Source: Pseudarthrobacter sp. BIM B-2242 (GTDB lineage: Bacteria; Actinomycetota; Actinomycetes; Actinomycetales; Micrococcaceae). From it: a DNA stretch of 64,000 nucleotides. Made by a program: the position numbers and the translations under genes. This document shows, one piece after another, positions 34,307 through 43,142 of this stretch; position 1 is the stretch's first letter; each line of letters begins with the position of its first letter. The notes under the pieces are model-generated. The model did no database searches and was not told where the DNA came from. It was given only the letters and a program-made list of their open reading frames with translations. The stretch spans positions 868,001 to 932,000 of the forward strand of contig NZ_CP061721.1 of the NCBI RefSeq assembly GCF_014764445.1, written 5' to 3'.

Positions 34307-34903
34307 TCAGTGCACAACCCGGTAGGTCACGTGCGTGACGAGGCGGGTGCCGCGCACTTCGGTGGGCTCCAGCGTGAGGTCTGTGACGCCGTCCAGCGGC
34401 CTCTCACCCGCGCCCAGGAGCACGGGTGCCGTGTGGAGCCGCAGCTCGTCAATCAGGCCAGCCGCCAGGAACTGCTGCACCGTCCTGGCCCCGCCGGCAA
34501 TGGCCATGTCCCTGCTGCCTGCCGCCTCCCGGGCCTGCGCCAGCGCGGATTCGATGCCGTCGGTGACGAAGTTGAACGTGGTCCCGCCCGCCATCTCCAG
34601 CGGATCGCGTTGATGGTGGGTGAGCACAAAAACGGGGGCGTGATACGGCGGTTCCTCGCCCCACCAGCCCCGCCATTCCGGGTCCCACGGGCCGGGTCCG
34701 GGCCCGGCGAACATGTTCCGGCCCATGATGTAGGCGCCTGCCGCGAGGATGCCTGCCAGCTCGGCCGCGTTGTTTTCGGCGTCCTTGAACATCCACCCGT
34801 GGAGGCGCTCGCCGTTCTCGCCCAGCGGCTCCGTCATGCTTTGGTTCGGACCGGCGAGGTATCCGTCAAGGGAGATGGTCAGATCGCACGTGACTCGGCT
34901 CAT
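34307..34903 (-). CDS. Dihydrofolate reductase family (RibD C-terminal-like) protein
   Basis: A 198-residue protein with the DHFR/RibD reductase fold: SRVTCDLTISLDGYLAGPNQSM at the start, AYIMGRNMFAG near 60, AIAGGARTVQQFLAAGLIDELRLHTAPVLLGAGERPLDG near 140-180. This subgroup includes YwjB/YyaP-like proteins with NADPH binding but no confirmed substrate. ATG at 34903 lies 7 bp after the stop of the upstream PEP-synthase-like gene on the same strand, so they form a two-gene operon. Confidence 0.9.
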   Translation of the reverse strand: MSRVTCDLTISLDGYLAGPNQSMTEPLGENGERLHGWMFKDAENNAAELAGILAAGAYIMGRNMFAGPGPGPWDPEWRGWWGEEPPYHAPVFVLTHHQRDPLEMAGGTTFNFVTDGIESALAQAREAAGSRDMAIAGGARTVQQFLAAGLIDELRLHTAPVLLGAGERPLDGVTDLTLEPTEVRGTRLVTHVTYRVVH

Positions 34904-34910
34904 CCGCCCA

Positions 34911-37610
34911 TCATGCCACCGCCCGTGCGGCCTGGGCAGTAGCCGGATGCTCGACGGTGACCGTACCGGCGTCGCCATCAACCCGGATCTGCTGCCCGCT
35001 GGTCAGCCGCTGCGTGGCCACTCCGGTGCCAAGCACGGCCGGGATGCCGTACTCGCGGGCCACGATGGAGCTGTGGCTCAACGGGCCGCCGACGTCTGTC
35101 ACCACGGCCGAGGCCATGGCGAACAGCGAGGTCCAGGCCGGCGTGGTAATACGGGCTACCAGGACGTCGCCGGGTTCCATGAATGGGAAATCCTGGGGCC
35201 CCCGCAGCACCCGGGCCGGAGCGGTCACGCGGCCCGAGCTTGCGCCAGCGCCCTTGATGATGTCGCCGGACTGGTGCTGCGAGCCTGCCGGCATCATGGA
35301 TCCGAAGGCTTTCTCCATCCACCGGCTTTCAGGCAGCATCTGCGGGGCGGCTGCCCTCGCCTGGCCACGCCACAGCATCCTGCGCTCCTCGACGGCGGCC
35401 GCGCGGACCGGCCGCCCGGCTCCGCTGATGGCAACTGCCGTGGCCCCAATTCCGGCTCCCGGCGCGGCCAGCCCGAACTCGACGGCGCTCCGCAGCTCCT
35501 GATGTTGCAGCCAGAAGACGTCGTCCGGCAAAGCGACCACGCCGGAGTCCACCAGCCGCCGGCCGAGTTCGAGGAGCATCCGCCGCAGCAGCGGCCAGGC
35601 CAGGCCGACGTCGGCCAGGGCGTCCTCGCGGATCGGTGCGGTGGCCTGGGCCCACCGGAGCAGCCGGAGGAACGCAGCCCGGCGGCGCGGCCCCAGCCTG
35701 GCCGCCATCTGGCTGGTCAGCTGCTCCCGTCGCTCGGTGAGCAGCCGCTGCCGCTCGTGCGGGTCAGCGCCCTGCCCGCGGAGGTAGAACCTAACCGTCT
35801 CCAGTTGGGCGGAGGGATCATCGGCCGGCACCGGGCTCGCGAAGTCAAGGTTGTAGACCGTGTGGCCGAAGAAGCCCAGGTGCTCCTGGAAGGAGAAGCG
35901 CCATTCCTGCCACAGGACGGCGTCCACGCCTGGCGGCGGGGACCCGGTGCGCTGGCACTCGGTGAGCACCGCCGTCGGACTTTCCACCAAAGCCGTTGCC
36001 AGTCCGGGATCGCTGCGCGCCCAGCCGGCCAAATCAAACAGGGACTTTTCCGCGCGGATGGGCTGGCTGTCGTAGCCCAGGAGGAACGTCCGGGCCGGCG
36101 GATCGCCGTCGCGGCGGACCAGCCTGTCGTAGAAAGCGGCGAAGGAGAGTTCGCTGGTGGCGGCGAGCGGAATGATGGACTGCACAGCCGTGTAGTAGAC
36201 GGCGCCGGCATCCAGCAGGGTCCGGACTCCCTCCAGCAGTTCCTCCCCGGGGAGTTCTGCGAGGGGCTTCGCCGCCCACTCCCGGATCACCCGTTCATAG
36301 CGGGGATGCGAATAGTCGCTCCAGCCGGCAACCCCCATATGCGCCCTGCCACGTGCCAGCGCACCCATCGCCGTGAACATCCTGCCCAACATCCGCACCA
36401 TCCCCGAGTTGCGGTAGTAGTAATACGCATAGCCGTTGATGGTGGGCAGCCGCACGTCGCCCTCGCGCAGGACGTTTTTACCCACCGCCTCGGACATCAA
36501 GAGCCGCAGCGAGCGGGAAACCGAACCGTCAATGAGATCGGCAAACAGCGGCGTGAGCGGGTCCGGCAGCTGTTCCACAATGCTCGCGCGGAAGTAGAGG
36601 CCCTTGGGGTACGGCACCTCCCAGGTGTCCGGGGTATCGGCCGCAGGTTCAGGGAGGGCCGTGATGGGCCGGGACTGCACCAGGAAGAACCTGCCACCGG
36701 CACGCGCCCACTCGATGTCCTGCGGCGCCCCGAAATAGTCCGCTATCCGTGCCCCGTAACCGGCCAGCTCGGCCGCCTCGCGGTCATCCAAAACAGGCGC
36801 ACGACGGCGGGCTGCCGCCACCGGCTCCTCCCGGATCCCGTTCACCGCGGTGACAGTCATGACGTCCTTGTCGGCGGTCTGCCGCGACACCACGGAGCCC
36901 GTCCCGGCGTCGACAATCACGTCATCCGTGGTGACCGCACCGCTGACCACTGACTCGCCGAGGCCCCACGCGGCACTGATCACCGTCTGGTCGCGGCGGC
37001 CGTTGGAAGGGTTCGCGGTGAACATCACCCCGGCGGCGTCGGCGTCCACCATCCGCTGGACCACAATGGCGAGGCGCACCTGGTCCGGGCGGATGCCCTG
37101 GCGGGCGCGGTAGGCCATGGCGCGCGCGGTCCACAGCGACGCCCAGCAATCGAGTACCGCGGCGGACAATGCCGCCATCCCGCGGACGTTCAGGTAGGTT
37201 TCCTGCTGCCCGGCGAAGCTGGCCGTGGCAAGGTCCTCGGCAGTGGCGGAGGAGCGGACCGCCACGGCGGTGTCGCCGTCGCCGTCGCCGTCGCCGAGCC
37301 GTTCGTAGGCGGAGCCGAGTCCGGCCGCGACCTCGGCCGGCATGGTGCCGGTCTTGAACAGGGTCCGGATCCGCCCCGAGGCGGCCTCGTATTCCTGCGG
37401 GTCCGCGCCCGGTGGCAGCGCGGCCAGTTCCTGGATAGCAGCCTCGAACTGGTTGGCCTCGACGAAATGCGAATAGGCGGCGGTGGTCAGGACAAACCCC
37501 GGCGGCACCGGCAGCCCGGCCTGGATGAGGCCGCCCAGTCCCACGGCCTTGCCGCCGGCTGCGGCGACGTCGCCCCGTCCTACATCGGCCAAATCGTTGA
37601 CATAGGTCAT
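34911..37610 (-). CDS. PEP synthase / rifampicin phosphotransferase-like protein 1
   Basis: An 899-residue protein with an N-terminal ATP-grasp domain (AVGLGGLIQAGLPVPPGFVLT; VAVRSSATAEDLATASFAGQQETYLNV; DIEWARAGGRFFLVQSRPIT), a long helical middle and a C-terminal swivelling phosphohistidine domain with His846 (GGPLSHSSIVAREYGIPAVLGTG). This is the order of rifampicin phosphotransferase (about 865 residues) and PEP synthases, but the PEP-binding TIM barrel of true PEP synthase is absent. Reaction in RPH: ATP plus antibiotic gives phosphorylated antibiotic, AMP and phosphate. No RAE is present upstream, so its substrate may differ. A GD repeat near 107-112 arises from a short expansion. Confidence 0.85.
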   Translation of the reverse strand: MTYVNDLADVGRGDVAAAGGKAVGLGGLIQAGLPVPPGFVLTTAAYSHFVEANQFEAAIQELAALPPGADPQEYEAASGRIRTLFKTGTMPAEVAAGLGSAYERLGDGDGDGDTAVAVRSSATAEDLATASFAGQQETYLNVRGMAALSAAVLDCWASLWTARAMAYRARQGIRPDQVRLAIVVQRMVDADAAGVMFTANPSNGRRDQTVISAAWGLGESVVSGAVTTDDVIVDAGTGSVVSRQTADKDVMTVTAVNGIREEPVAAARRRAPVLDDREAAELAGYGARIADYFGAPQDIEWARAGGRFFLVQSRPITALPEPAADTPDTWEVPYPKGLYFRASIVEQLPDPLTPLFADLIDGSVSRSLRLLMSEAVGKNVLREGDVRLPTINGYAYYYYRNSGMVRMLGRMFTAMGALARGRAHMGVAGWSDYSHPRYERVIREWAAKPLAELPGEELLEGVRTLLDAGAVYYTAVQSIIPLAATSELSFAAFYDRLVRRDGDPPARTFLLGYDSQPIRAEKSLFDLAGWARSDPGLATALVESPTAVLTECQRTGSPPPGVDAVLWQEWRFSFQEHLGFFGHTVYNLDFASPVPADDPSAQLETVRFYLRGQGADPHERQRLLTERREQLTSQMAARLGPRRRAAFLRLLRWAQATAPIREDALADVGLAWPLLRRMLLELGRRLVDSGVVALPDDVFWLQHQELRSAVEFGLAAPGAGIGATAVAISGAGRPVRAAAVEERRMLWRGQARAAAPQMLPESRWMEKAFGSMMPAGSQHQSGDIIKGAGASSGRVTAPARVLRGPQDFPFMEPGDVLVARITTPAWTSLFAMASAVVTDVGGPLSHSSIVAREYGIPAVLGTGVATQRLTSGQQIRVDGDAGTVTVEHPATAQAARAVA

Positions 37611-37710
37611 GACTCCGCGTCCTTAGTGCGCCCGCCGTTGGGCGCCTGCAGTGAACCTGATGCTCAACATACTGGCACTGCGGGGGAGAGGAGGCCATAG
37701 ACTCGGACGC

Positions 37711-38544
37711 ATGTCAGCTCATAGGGGGATGCCGGCTTGGCGCAGAGGAGTCCTGTTCGTTGCGGCCGCGATCGCAACCCCGCTCGCCCTGGCGCTCGCT
37801 GGGTGTGAGTACAGCGGCCCGGCTACGCAACCGGCGTCCTCCCCGGCAGCAACGCCGCAACCGAGGTCTTTCGAGGAAAACGCCGCTGAGGTGGGGCACC
37901 TGCTAGGGACCCCGCCGTCGGATCCGGGTATGCCATCGGAGGCGGAGCCCGCGGGGAAGCTGTTCCTTGTCCTGGCGCCAGGTGACTACATCGTTACAGG
38001 TGCCTGCGCCGGGGCTTACGGGGCCAAGCTCACCATCGTGAGGGGCGACGGGATGCCCGAAGCGTCGGGCTTTGAGTGCAGTTCCGCACTGGACCGGTTC
38101 ATCAGGCACGCCGGCGGCCCCATCACCATCAGCGCGGTTCCGCCGACGGGAAAACCGGCCGCAACGGGGGTCAAAGTGCAGACCAACCCGGACCCGCGGT
38201 GGTCCGAGATGGAGGACTTCGGCGAGTGGTCACGGCAGCAGATGCAACCGCCTCTGCCGGGCGAATTGAGCGGGGCCAACAGATCGAACACACCCGCCGT
38301 CGGGACGCTGATGGCCAAGCCCGGCCAGTACGAACTCCGCTTCGTCTGCGACGGATCAGCGCGCGCCGAGCTGTCGGTGTCCACCGCGGCAGGTGCTGAA
38401 GTTTTAGCCCCCGTGCAGGTCCCGTGCGACGGGCAGGTGTTCACGGCACCCGTGCTGCTGCCAACCGAGGGTGCAGACGTGAGAATGAGCCCGGACGGTG
38501 GCGTGGACGGCCGCTTCGCATACAAGCTTGTGCCAACCGGCTAA
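37711..38544 (+). CDS. Putative lipoprotein of unknown function
   Basis: A 277-residue exported protein. The signal peptide has a basic start (AWRRGVLFVAAAIATPLALALAGC) with lipobox LAGC, giving a lipidated N terminus. The remainder is beta-rich with two similar halves: PGDYIVTGACAGAYGAKLTIVRG and PGQYELRFVCDGSARAELSVSTA, each with two cysteine-containing strands, suggesting a duplicated sandwich domain. No enzyme motif is seen. The start could be ATG 37711 or ATG 37729. It is divergent from the PEP-synthase-like gene by 100 bp. Confidence 0.75.
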   Translation: MSAHRGMPAWRRGVLFVAAAIATPLALALAGCEYSGPATQPASSPAATPQPRSFEENAAEVGHLLGTPPSDPGMPSEAEPAGKLFLVLAPGDYIVTGACAGAYGAKLTIVRGDGMPEASGFECSSALDRFIRHAGGPITISAVPPTGKPAATGVKVQTNPDPRWSEMEDFGEWSRQQMQPPLPGELSGANRSNTPAVGTLMAKPGQYELRFVCDGSARAELSVSTAAGAEVLAPVQVPCDGQVFTAPVLLPTEGADVRMSPDGGVDGRFAYKLVPTG

Positions 38545-38607
38545 CAGTGTTCCGCGGGATGCGTGTCTTGGGATTCGCCGCGCCTGCACGTCACCTATTC
38601 TCGAGTG

Positions 38608-38751
38608 GTGGGTACGAAACAGACAGCCGAGTTGGAGGGGCAGACCTCCATCAACGAGCTGCTCGACGAGCCGATCGGCGCCACCCACATTCAGCTTGTC
38701 CTGCCCATCCATGTCCAGCTCCCCACCGGGGAATTCCGCCGCGTGTCCTGA
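38608..38751 (+). CDS. Small hypothetical protein (about 47 aa)
   Basis: Short frame with GC-rich third positions: GTKQTAELEGQTSINELL... ending VLPIHVQLPTGEFRRVS. Two GTG codons (38605, 38608) and an upstream ATG (38563) are possible starts, none with a ribosome site. TATTCT at 38596-38601 would suit a leaderless transcript starting at the GTG. No family is recognised. Confidence 0.35.
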   Translation: MGTKQTAELEGQTSINELLDEPIGATHIQLVLPIHVQLPTGEFRRVS

Positions 38752-38767
38752 CCCGGCACTCCTGCTA

Positions 38768-38803
38768 TTGCCACGCTATCTAGTTAGTGACACTATCTAG
38801 ATG
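38768..38803 (+). promoter_or_regulatory. Promoter and operator-like repeats of padR-type gene
   Basis: TTGCCA (38768-38773), 17 bp, CACTAT (38791-38796), with the predicted start on the GTG at 38803, implying leaderless mRNA. The spacer holds the palindrome TAGTGACACTA (38785-38795), flanked by the direct repeat CTATCTAG (38776-38783 and 38793-38800). Both are plausible autoregulatory sites of the PadR protein. Confidence 0.55.
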
Positions 38804-39147
38804 TGGATGACATGGAGTTCGACCAGGAGCTGACCCGGGCTGCTCTCCAGCAGGCAGTTTTAGGGGTGCTCAGCCACGGCGAACGCCATGGGTACGCCAT
38901 CGCCGAGGTCCTCCGTCACCACGGTTTCACCCGGATCAAGGGCGGAACTCTCTATCCGCTCCTCAAGAGGCTGGAGGACCAAGGCTTCGTGGAGCACGTG
39001 TGGCACCACGAGCAGGCAGGCCCGGGCCGCAAGCAATTCACCCTCACCGAGCGGGGCCGTGATGAGTTGAAGCGTTCGGCAACGGCCTGGCAGCGCATGA
39101 GCCAGGCCCTCACCCAGATCCGAAACACGCGACAGGACCAACCATGA
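38803..39147 (+). CDS. PadR family transcriptional regulator
   Basis: A 114-residue winged-helix repressor of the short PadR-s2 type. The DNA-binding region is QQAVLGVLSHGERHGYAIAEVLRHHG...RIKGGTLYPLLKRLEDQGFVEHVW, ending with AGPGRKQFTLTERGRDELKR. GTG at 38803 (VDDMEF) or ATG at 38812 starts it; the GTG coincides with the predicted transcription start. It overlaps the next gene by 4 bp (ATGA), the usual arrangement of PadR with a HAAS-domain membrane protein, often tied to lantibiotic or envelope stress response. Confidence 0.92.
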   Translation: MDDMEFDQELTRAALQQAVLGVLSHGERHGYAIAEVLRHHGFTRIKGGTLYPLLKRLEDQGFVEHVWHHEQAGPGRKQFTLTERGRDELKRSATAWQRMSQALTQIRNTRQDQP

Positions 39148-39536
39148 GCTACGAGCGAAACCTGACCTTCAACCTCAGACTCCGCGGATTGTCTGAAGCC
39201 GAGATCGCGGAAGCGCTGGCCGAGGTCCGGGCTCATGCGGACGCAGCCGGGACGCCCGCGGCGGCCGAGTTTGGCCCTGCCGACGAGTATGCGCGGCAGT
39301 TTCCCAAGCAGAAGCGGAAGACCCGCGGAAGCGCCATCGCCAAGGCAGGACTTCTGCTGGCCATCGCCTACTTGCTGTTCGCGGTCCTGCTGATGGTCGT
39401 CTTCAGGGTGGATATTCGCGATTTCGTCGGACCTGTCACGCTCCTGCCGGCCGTCGCAGTCATCCTGGTCAGCCTGCTCGCCGGGTTCCTGACCGATTAC
39501 ATTCGGCCCGTGCGGGATTCCCGCGCCGCCAGGTAG
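39144..39536 (+). CDS. HAAS-domain-like membrane protein, PadR partner
   Basis: A 130-residue protein: an N-terminal helical domain ([24 protein letters not shown], then [16 protein letters not shown]) typical of HAAS domains, followed by two transmembrane helices (about 63-85 and 95-117). HAAS proteins are almost always encoded next to PadR regulators and may sense membrane state. Overlaps padR by ATGA, so the two are co-translated. Confidence 0.82.
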   Translation: MSYERNLTFNLRLRGLSEAEIAEALAEVRAHADAAGTPAAAEFGPADEYARQFPKQKRKTRGSAIAKAGLLLAIAYLLFAVLLMVVFRVDIRDFVGPVTLLPAVAVILVSLLAGFLTDYIRPVRDSRAAR

Positions 39537-39541
39537 CTGTC

Positions 39542-39691
39542 CTGCCTGCTGCGTCAGCGCACTCGGGTGAAGAGGCGGCGGCCATGGCCAAACATATCCT
39601 CCAGCCGGGTTACAGCTATGCGGATGAATTCACCTTCAGGCTGGACCTGGTGCTTGATGGTTTGGAGCGGGCAAAGGATTCAGAGGCCTGA
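39542..39691 (+). pseudogene. Remnant of TetR-family regulator (C-terminal fragment)
   Basis: The frame ending with TGA at 39689-39691 encodes [19 protein letters not shown] then [19 protein letters not shown], which resembles the last helices of TetR ligand domains. No helix-turn-helix and no start with a ribosome site precede it; the frame runs backward into the stop region of the HAAS gene. An ATG at 39584 exists but would give only 35 residues. It overlaps the end of the convergent DUF2306 gene by 12 bp. It is most likely what remains of a regulator lost when the padR pair was inserted or an adjacent segment deleted. Confidence 0.5.
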
Positions 39692-40396
39692 GGGCGGCGC
39701 AACGCTGTCCGGACCCACGGTGCGGAGCCTTGGGGCAGCTCCGCGGGCCCGCCGATAGATGAAGAATTCGGCCACCGCCAGACTGAGGACCCAGGAAGCC
39801 CCGATCAGCAGGGCACGGCTCAGTTCGGTGACGGGCCCCACCAGGACGATCCACGGCATGGTGACCACGGCAATGGTTCCCTGGGCAATGCCGATGGCAT
39901 AGGCGCGGGACATCCACTCGCTGTGCCGTACATAATTCCGGCGCCGTACCGCGAGGAACCCGAGGACGATGAACACCACCATGGCGGAGCCGAAGGCAAG
40001 CCGGAACATCAGCAGGAGCGTCCCGTCGATGGGCGGCAAGTCATAAAAGACCGCCATCCACAAACCCGACAGGGCAGCCAGCAGGCCGGTGGGAACAAGG
40101 AGGCGGCCAGCCATTTTGTGCCAGCTGGCCCTGCCGGGTTTGCCCCGCCGGAGTGAGGGGGCGAATTGGAACGCGCCCAGCACCAGGTACACGGTGACGG
40201 TGGGAATATGAATCAGTACCGGGGCCGGCGAGTCGAAGAACCGCACGTTCTCCGGGGTGATGTGGCCTCCCGTCAGCTCTGTCAGGCGCACTGTCCCGGC
40301 GATGAGCGGTATGAGGCTGAGGAAGATCAGGGCGGCGGGCACCAGCCACCGGAACCGCGGGTTTGGACGGGAGCGGGTAAGGGTTGCAGAGTTCAT
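39680..40396 (-). CDS. DUF2306 family membrane protein
   Basis: A 238-residue protein with seven hydrophobic helices. [54 protein letters not shown] and [17 protein letters not shown] contain the His residues conserved in DUF2306, possibly heme ligands. It probably sits in the cytoplasmic membrane; the function is unknown. It is often paired with a TetR regulator, consistent with the remnant next to it. Confidence 0.85.
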   Translation of the reverse strand: MNSATLTRSRPNPRFRWLVPAALIFLSLIPLIAGTVRLTELTGGHITPENVRFFDSPAPVLIHIPTVTVYLVLGAFQFAPSLRRGKPGRASWHKMAGRLLVPTGLLAALSGLWMAVFYDLPPIDGTLLLMFRLAFGSAMVVFIVLGFLAVRRRNYVRHSEWMSRAYAIGIAQGTIAVVTMPWIVLVGPVTELSRALLIGASWVLSLAVAEFFIYRRARGAAPRLRTVGPDSVAPPSGL

Positions 40397-40620
40397 GGGT
40401 TCGCGTCTCTGGTCTGCGCTCGCCAGTGCGCATCGTTGTTAACGCGGGGCTGGGGGGTGGGTAGTTGGTGGCCGGAACAGCAGTGCCCCTGCAGCACCTA
40501 TTCGGACGGCGTACGCCCCAAGGTACTGTAACCACTTCGAATTGGCGATAGGGGATGTGAACCCGGACGCTATTGCATTCCCTGATGCTGTCTCCTTATC
40601 GCCGTTCGGCATGCAAGCAG

Positions 40621-40653
40621 GATCGCCCCCTGCGGGGTGTGCAGGGGGCGATC
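40621..40653 (-). terminator. Terminator of Nramp-like gene
   Basis: A perfect 13-bp stem, GATCGCCCCCTGC (40621-40633) with GCAGGGGGCGATC (40641-40653), 7-base loop. It starts 31 bp after the minus-strand stop at 40684. It lacks a U-run. It can also insulate the 287-bp gap to the DUF2306 gene, in which GGCGATA/TATCGCC (40544, 40597) is the only other symmetry seen. Confidence 0.7.
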
Positions 40654-40683
40654 GCTATGGGTGCCGGCTCAGTGCTGGATCTT

Positions 40684-41982
40684 TCAGCCCAGCAGGGTGG
40701 TGATAAGTCGGATGGAGGAGGCGATGATGGCGATGAGTCCGATGGCTCCGAAGAGGTTGTGCCACCACCTGTTGCGGAGATCGCCCATGACGGATCGCCT
40801 GTTGGCCATGATGACGATCAGGACACCGAGCAGAGGTGCGATGAGCACTGTGAGCGATTGGGCAATGACGATCAAACCGACTGGTGACGATTGAAAGGTC
40901 AGGGTGATGATCAGTCCGAAGGCCAGGATGATGCCGGTGACGATGCGTGCTGTAGGCGATCCCGCCTTGGCCCCACGTCCGAGGGCATCGGAGAGCATGG
41001 TGCCGCCGGCTGTGGCGTTGGCGATCATGGACGAGAAAGCGGCTCCCGAGAGGCCGAGGGCAAAGAGCATCGCGCCTACAGGCCCGGCAAGCGGCGTGAA
41101 AATGGATGCGAGGGCGTTGATGGTTCCTGCTTCGGCCCCGGTTTTGCCGAGGACTGCTGCGGCGACCATGATGACGAGGGCGGTCATAATGCCGGGGGCG
41201 ACGATGCCGGGGATGGTGTCGACGAGGGTGATGTCGCGGTAGTCGGCGCGGGTGCGGCGGTGTTCCTTGATGCCGTAGGAGGTGTAGAAGGCGGCATTGA
41301 TGGAGAAGTTGGTGCCCACGAGGGCCACGATCAGGATTTCGCTTCCTGCGGGCAGCTGCGGGACCATGCCTTCCATCGACCGGTACCAGTCGGGCTGGGC
41401 AACAACGGTGCTGGCAATGAATGCGATGCCCATGAGGACGACGATGACCAAGAGGGCCTTTTCGACGATTCCGTATACGTTCTTAAAGGCCAGGACAAAC
41501 CCCACAGCGGCGGTACAGACGACGGTCCACAGGACCGGGGAGCCGCCGAAGATCAGTGACAGGCCCAGACCGGATCCCACCGCGTTGCCGACGGAGAACA
41601 TGAGCGTGATGCCGAAGACGCCGAAGCCGGCCAGGAGGCCCACTGATTTCCCGAGGTGTTCCTTGATCGAGGTGATCAATGAAGTGGGCGTGGCGATGCC
41701 GAGCCGGACGCTCATGTCAGTGAAGAAAATCATCAGGACAGTGGAGACGGCGATGACCCAGACAAGGCTGTAGTCGAACCTGCTGCCGGCCTGCACGGCG
41801 GTGGTGAGGTTTCCGGGACCGAACTGCCAGGCTCCGACCACGAAGGCCGGGCCCATCAGGGCAAGGTATCCCACGAAAGTACGGTGCTTTTTCCTAGTCT
41901 CCTGGGGCGGGTTTCCTTGCTGGGTTGCCATCTGTTCTTCCGTAGTTCCGGAGCGGGTGATGGTCTTATTCTGCTCGCGCAT
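40684..41982 (-). CDS. Nramp-related transporter with altered ion-binding motifs
   Basis: A 432-residue membrane protein with eleven predicted helices of the Nramp/LeuT fold. In Nramp metal transporters TM1 carries DPGN and TM6 carries MPHN. Here TM1 reads QFGPGNLTTAVQAGS (55-58 GPGN, Asp replaced by Gly) and TM6 VGTNFSINAAFYTS (about 222-235, Met and His missing). Loss of these ligands argues against Mn2+/Fe2+ transport. ATG at 41982 has AAGGAGG upstream. It follows the DHDPS-family gene on the same strand (123 bp apart), so the substrate may relate to that enzyme, for example an organic acid. This is inference. Confidence 0.85.
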   Translation of the reverse strand: MREQNKTITRSGTTEEQMATQQGNPPQETRKKHRTFVGYLALMGPAFVVGAWQFGPGNLTTAVQAGSRFDYSLVWVIAVSTVLMIFFTDMSVRLGIATPTSLITSIKEHLGKSVGLLAGFGVFGITLMFSVGNAVGSGLGLSLIFGGSPVLWTVVCTAAVGFVLAFKNVYGIVEKALLVIVVLMGIAFIASTVVAQPDWYRSMEGMVPQLPAGSEILIVALVGTNFSINAAFYTSYGIKEHRRTRADYRDITLVDTIPGIVAPGIMTALVIMVAAAVLGKTGAEAGTINALASIFTPLAGPVGAMLFALGLSGAAFSSMIANATAGGTMLSDALGRGAKAGSPTARIVTGIILAFGLIITLTFQSSPVGLIVIAQSLTVLIAPLLGVLIVIMANRRSVMGDLRNRWWHNLFGAIGLIAIIASSIRLITTLLG

Positions 41983-42105
41983 CGGCGAGTCCTCCTTATA
42001 CAGCGACGTTGCTGGGGGTCGAATCGACCGGGATGGAGAGTTTGAAGCTTGGAACGGGTGGCGGGCCCGGAGGCCCGCCACCCGGAAGGATCCGGAGCCC
42101 GGGGA

Positions 42106-43041
42106 TCAGACGCTGACGGTGACGTTGCCCAGATTCGCTGACTTCAGGGCGAGGGCGATCTCCTCACCAGCGCCTTCCGCGAGGGGCAGCAGCGGGGGCC
42201 GGACGGTGGCGTGTTCCAGGATGCCCCGGGCGACGAGGCCTTCCTTGAGGGCCACCGTGCCTTCCATGTGGGATCCGCGGTGGTAGACGTTTTTGGTGAC
42301 GGGCAGGAGGCGGTCATGGATCGCACGGGCCGCCGAGTAGTCCTTGGCCTTGCCTGCGGCGATCAGCTCCACCAGCGGTTCCGGAGCCAGTCCGCCGTAG
42401 CCCACCAGTGCGCCGTCGACGTCGAACATGGTGTGCAGCAGGTATTCGTCGTGGCAGGTGAGGATCTGCAGGTCCGGGTAGGTTTCGCGCAGGACCGGGA
42501 TTTCGGTGTCCCAGCGCTTCATGTTGCGGACGCCGTTCTTGGTGGCGAACACGCCTTCCTGACCGGCGATTTCGAGTTGGGTCTCCAGGTCATAAGTGGC
42601 CTTGGTGGCATCAGGGTACTGAAAGAGGATCAGGGGCAGACCGGAGGTTTCGTAGATTTCCTTGTAACGGGTCTGGGGTGCACCCTTCTGGTAGCCGAAG
42701 CGCAGCCAGCCGTGGGAGGGGTAGACCAGTCCGGCTTCGGCGCCGGCCTCAACAGCACGCTTAGCCTCGAGGGCCGCCACCGTATTGCCCTCACCGGTGA
42801 TGCCGGCAATGATCGGGATCTCGCCGTTGACCGCGTTCTTGAACTCGCGGATCACCAGCGCCTGCTCATCCTGGGTCAGGAACGTGCCTTCACCGGCGTG
42901 GCCCAGGACCACCAGGCCCTTGACGCCTTCGACGCTGGCCAGCCAGCCGCCGAGGCGGTGGATCGCATCCACGTCGACGCTGCCGTCGCGGTTGAACGGG
43001 GTGACGGGGGCGGGGACAAGCCCGCGGAGATCGATGGTCAT
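42106..43041 (-). CDS. Dihydrodipicolinate synthase family aldolase/lyase
   Basis: A 311-residue class I aldolase TIM barrel. The Schiff-base lysine is Lys168 (VFATKNGVRNMKRW) and the assisting tyrosine Tyr142 (LILFQYPDATKATYD). The substrate loop is GHAGEG at 48-53, where lysine-pathway DapA has GTTGE, so this is a carbohydrate- or keto-acid-type member (as in NanA, KdgA-like or 5-keto-4-deoxyglucarate dehydratase). GAGGTAG precedes ATG. The divergent LacI regulator and three operators upstream point to substrate-induced expression. Confidence 0.9.
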   Translation of the reverse strand: MTIDLRGLVPAPVTPFNRDGSVDVDAIHRLGGWLASVEGVKGLVVLGHAGEGTFLTQDEQALVIREFKNAVNGEIPIIAGITGEGNTVAALEAKRAVEAGAEAGLVYPSHGWLRFGYQKGAPQTRYKEIYETSGLPLILFQYPDATKATYDLETQLEIAGQEGVFATKNGVRNMKRWDTEIPVLRETYPDLQILTCHDEYLLHTMFDVDGALVGYGGLAPEPLVELIAAGKAKDYSAARAIHDRLLPVTKNVYHRGSHMEGTVALKEGLVARGILEHATVRPPLLPLAEGAGEEIALALKSANLGNVTVSV

Positions 43042-43087
43042 TTGAGCTACCTCATGTCTTCTTTGATGGTCGGCAGTCCCGCTATGA

Positions 43088-43113
43088 TGAAAACGTTTGC
43101 GGGAACGTTTTCA
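43088..43113. promoter_or_regulatory. LacI-type double operator
   Basis: TGAAAACGTT (43088-43097) and AACGTTTTCA (43104-43113) form a perfect 10-bp inverted repeat with a 6-bp spacer. It contains two overlapping LacI/GalR-like 14-mers centred on AACGTT, 46 bp before the DHDPS-family start. Confidence 0.8.
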
Positions 43114-43142
43114 ATATTGCACCGTGTCCTGGCTCACTGTCA

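Noticed and set aside
38785..38803. Transposon or attachment site at the CTATCTAG repeats
   Set aside because: No integrase or transposase nearby; the repeats coincide with a good promoter, so an operator explains them better.
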